NCBI GenBank assembly: GCA_027030605.1
Contig: JALVEV010000194.1
Span: 1-9,270, forward strand
DNA length: 9,270 bases
Reading direction: 5' to 3'
Origin: Campylobacteraceae bacterium
GTDB taxonomy: Bacteria > Campylobacterota > Campylobacteria > Campylobacterales > Sulfurovaceae
In this document: piece by piece, positions 7,345 through 9,270 of the stretch
Numbering within the stretch: the stretch's first letter is position 1
Layout: every line of letters begins with the position of its first letter
Program-made: the position numbers and the translations under genes
Notes under the pieces: generated by a model
Database searches by the model: none
What the model saw: only the letters and a program-made list of their open reading frames with translations
Told to the model about the DNA's origin: nothing

Positions 7345-9150
7345 TTAGTTCAAAGCTTTTGTAACCTCAGCTTCAAAATATTGTGAAATGCTATCCCAAG
7401 GGTTTCCGTCAAATCCATCTTCTGTAAAGTAGATATAGCTAAACTTATGTTCTCTTGCAAAGCTTATAAGGTCATCTACATTGTCATCTTCCATCTCATA
7501 AATTAAGAGTGAAAGCTCTGTTGCCTCTGTTGGAGTATTATAAGTTTCAGGTGGGGTACTTAATAGCTCCTCATTTGGGTTTTCATAACTTACGACAAGG
7601 TTTGCAATGCCTGAGTCAATATAGCCTTGGTCAGTAGTAATCCCTGGGTTTAAGATAACATACTCTAAACCACGACTTCTTGCTTCACTACTTAGGTTAC
7701 TATAGTGGCTAAGTAGATTGGTATCTGTTGAGGTCTCATCAAAGAAGATTCCACTAACTCCATCCTCTTTATAGAAACTGCTCCATGCTTCAATATCATC
7801 AACAACATCTTCTGTTGCTCGGTTTCCATATTTGGTGTAGACATAACCAACTACTTTAATATCTGCTTCTACAAGATTTTGAATACCTTGAGAAAAGTTG
7901 TTATCTTTCTCTCTAAAGTGACCATTATCAGGGTTTACAATGGCAACTATCTCAATGTTAGGATTAGCTTTTTTAGTATCAATTAGTTTTTGCCAATCAG
8001 AGTTATTTTGATTTAAATCAGGATAGATATAGAGTGGAATTAAGATTTTTAAATCCTCTTTTTGGTTGTTTAAATCATCACTAAGTAGCTCACTAAGCCA
8101 TGAAGCTACGCGTTTAAATGAGGCATTTTTATTGCCATCTTCATTTACCAATCTATTTTTATATGGTGTCTCAAAACCTAAGTGGAAAATACCATCAAAG
8201 ACTCTGTTGATTGCATTTTTACCAAATAGTTTTGTTTTAGCTCCATCACTTTGAACTTTATGGTAGCCTGTCTCTTCATTCTCTTCATCATCACCATGTA
8301 GCTCTCTCCAAATATCTGCATGATTTTCTACAAGATAACGGTTAACACTCTTCATCTCCTCTTTGGTGAAAATACCTGTTAACCCTGCATTAGTTTGGTC
8401 AATTGCTTCTAGTAGTAGGTGGCTCATTTGGTTAGCACTTCTTGCTCCAATACGCATGTCACCTGTTGAGATACGTCGTTGTAGTCCTCTGTCATTATAT
8501 ATAATCTCTATGGCTTGGTCTAGCCCTGTACCTGTCTCTCCTACAACTTCTTGAATATCAGGGTTAGCTAGTCGCCCTGCCTCTAAATCCTCTTTAAGTA
8601 GGGCATTTAACCACTCTGCTACACGTCTAAATGGTCTGTTTTTATCTCCATCTTCATTGATGAGTCTATTTTTAAGGTGTGTCTCAAATCCTAAATGATA
8701 AATACTATCAGCTACTCTATTAATGGCATTTTTTCCAAAAAGTTTGGTTCTTGCCCCATCATTTACTACAAGGTGGAAGCCTGTCTCTTCTCCCTCTTCA
8801 TCATCTCCATGGAGTTCTCTCCACTCCTCACCATAATTATGGAAAATGTAGTCATTTATCTCTCTTGTGTCAGCTGTAGAGATATGCTTGTCATTGGCAA
8901 CACCCGTTTGGATAATTGCTTCAATGATAATCTCATTCATCCGTTGAGCAGATTCAATAGCTATCTGAATATCTTCCTCATCCACGCGACGGTTTAGACG
9001 CTTGTCATTCTGAATAATCTTTATGATTTTATTGAGTCCAAGCACATTGGAACCATCTCCTACAGTATGGTTTTGGGCATAGGAGAGAGATGGTAAAATG
9101 CTTATAGCAGGTAGGGTACAGAGTGTTCTTAAAAAGTTTCTTCGTTTCAT
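7345..9150 (-). CDS. Tat-exported protein: two unknown-domain copies plus spherulin-4/GH135-like glycosidase domain
   Basis: The 601-residue protein starts with a twin-arginine signal: RRNFL (3-7), a hydrophobic stretch, and a likely cleavage after SYA (23-25). Two copies of one domain follow (about 36-191 and 207-360), which I do not recognise. Residues 367-601 match the spherulation-specific family 4 pattern: IPLYIYPDLN (371-380), AIVNPDNG (403-410), VVGYVYTKYGNR (433-444), GIFFDETS (467-474), ILNPG (499-503) and VVSYENP (519-525). That family includes fungal Sph3, a GH135 enzyme cutting galactosaminogalactan. The D471/E472 pair and E523 sit where Sph3's essential acidic residues fall, as I recall them, so activity on an exopolysaccharide is plausible but inferred. 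The ATG is fixed by an AAGGA ribosome binding site (9158-9162, 7 bases away) and by the signal peptide. No RTX repeats, anchor or transmembrane segment appear after the signal, so a soluble periplasmic or released protein is expected. It is convergent with fic and its upstream neighbour is outside the window. The catalytic-domain call is firm at fold level; the substrate is unknown. Confidence 0.85.
   Translation of the reverse strand: MKRRNFLRTLCTLPAISILPSLSYAQNHTVGDGSNVLGLNKIIKIIQNDKRLNRRVDEEDIQIAIESAQRMNEIIIEAIIQTGVANDKHISTADTREINDYIFHNYGEEWRELHGDDEEGEETGFHLVVNDGARTKLFGKNAINRVADSIYHLGFETHLKNRLINEDGDKNRPFRRVAEWLNALLKEDLEAGRLANPDIQEVVGETGTGLDQAIEIIYNDRGLQRRISTGDMRIGARSANQMSHLLLEAIDQTNAGLTGIFTKEEMKSVNRYLVENHADIWRELHGDDEENEETGYHKVQSDGAKTKLFGKNAINRVFDGIFHLGFETPYKNRLVNEDGNKNASFKRVASWLSELLSDDLNNQKEDLKILIPLYIYPDLNQNNSDWQKLIDTKKANPNIEIVAIVNPDNGHFREKDNNFSQGIQNLVEADIKVVGYVYTKYGNRATEDVVDDIEAWSSFYKEDGVSGIFFDETSTDTNLLSHYSNLSSEARSRGLEYVILNPGITTDQGYIDSGIANLVVSYENPNEELLSTPPETYNTPTEATELSLLIYEMEDDNVDDLISFAREHKFSYIYFTEDGFDGNPWDSISQYFEAEVTKALN
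8071..9045 (-). repeat. Intragenic duplication encoding two copies of an unrecognised domain
   Basis: Codons 36-191 (8578-9045) and 207-360 (8071-8532) encode homologous segments of about 155 residues. The second half of each copy is strongly conserved: residues 110-189 and 281-360 align without gaps with 59 of 80 identical by hand count. It includes WRELHGDDEE, EETG, TKLFGKNAINRV, HLGFET and KNRL-NEDG. The first halves, predicted mostly helical, are much less alike. The DNA of the two copies has drifted in sequence, so this is not a recent exact duplication. The acidic HGDDEE-EETG stretch could bind a metal such as calcium, but that is speculation. Confidence 0.85.
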
Positions 9151-9182
9151 AAATATGTCCTTATCTTTGTTGAGTAAATTGT

Positions 9183-9200
9183 AGTATAAATGTGATTATA
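9183..9200 (-). promoter_or_regulatory. Probable promoter of the spherulin-4-like gene
   Basis: On the minus strand there are two -10 candidates: a perfect TATAAT (9195-9200) and TATACT (9183-9188), giving leaders of roughly 25-40 bases before the ATG at 9150. The DNA upstream is almost pure A/T, which could act as an UP element. No -35 box is evident, as for the other promoters in the window. Which box is used cannot be decided from sequence. Confidence 0.5.
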
Positions 9201-9270
9201 TTAATATTAAATAATAAAATATTATTAATAGATTATTTTAATATTTTGATGTTTTTAATTGTTTTTTTTA
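9201..9270. other. Extremely AT-rich intergenic edge of the window
   Basis: Only three G and no C appear in 70 bases. It contains a TTAATATTAA palindrome (9201-9210) and an imperfect inverted repeat, AATAAT (9210-9215) with ATTATT (9221-9226). A T8 run lies near the end. No gene is visible on either strand. It probably combines the upstream activating region of the minus-strand gene with the end of a neighbouring gene's flank that the window cuts off. Confidence 0.5.

Noticed and set aside
8066..8997. Plus-strand open frames opposite the duplicated domain
   Set aside because: They are antisense to strongly conserved protein repeats and lack ribosome binding sites.
6706..9150. A two-gene system made of the Fic enzyme and the exported spherulin-4-like protein
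   Set aside because: The genes converge, have separate promoters and a hairpin between them. One product is predicted cytoplasmic and the other exported. Nothing in the sequence links their functions.

Overview
The window looks like chromosomal DNA from a Campylobacterota (epsilonproteobacterial) species, most likely a Sulfurovum/Sulfurimonas-type organism. The reasons are the AT-rich, Lys/Glu-rich coding style, promoters with a T-rich stretch before a TATAAT box and no visible -35 box, and the gene pair aroQ followed by an M24 prolidase, which I recall as adjacent in Helicobacter. The taxon call is inference; there is no rRNA or marker gene to fix it.

Layout. Bases 1-101 hold a short perfect hairpin and a promoter. 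From 102 to 5455 four genes run on the + strand and are probably co-transcribed: carB (carbamoyl-phosphate synthase large subunit), an unusually short TsaC/Sua5-type (YrdC-fold) protein, nagA (N-acetylglucosamine-6-phosphate deacetylase) and aroQ (type II 3-dehydroquinase). The first three are nearly contiguous: a 5-base gap, then a 1-base TAATG overlap. aroQ follows after 34 bases with its own good ribosome binding site. Bases 5456-5618 are non-coding and contain two copies of a REP-like palindrome in opposite orientation. Then come an M24 Xaa-Pro peptidase (5619-6638) and, behind its own promoter, a single-domain Fic enzyme (6706-7311). A 9-bp hairpin separates fic from a convergent gene (7345-9150, minus strand). 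That gene encodes a Tat-exported protein with two copies of an unrecognised domain followed by a spherulin-4/GH135-like TIM-barrel glycoside hydrolase domain. The last ~80 bases are extremely AT-rich and form the upstream region of that gene.

Function. The left two thirds is housekeeping metabolism: pyrimidine/arginine precursor, probable tRNA modification, amino-sugar catabolism or recycling, shikimate pathway and peptide turnover. The right third is accessory in character: a self-inhibited AMP-transferase-type Fic protein and an exported carbohydrate-active protein. I see no sequence evidence that these two work together; they converge and are separated by a terminator-like hairpin. The least familiar items are the two-copy HGDDEE/TKLFGKNAINRV domain joined to a GH135-like catalytic domain, and the inverted pair of palindromes whose stems show a compensatory base-pair change.
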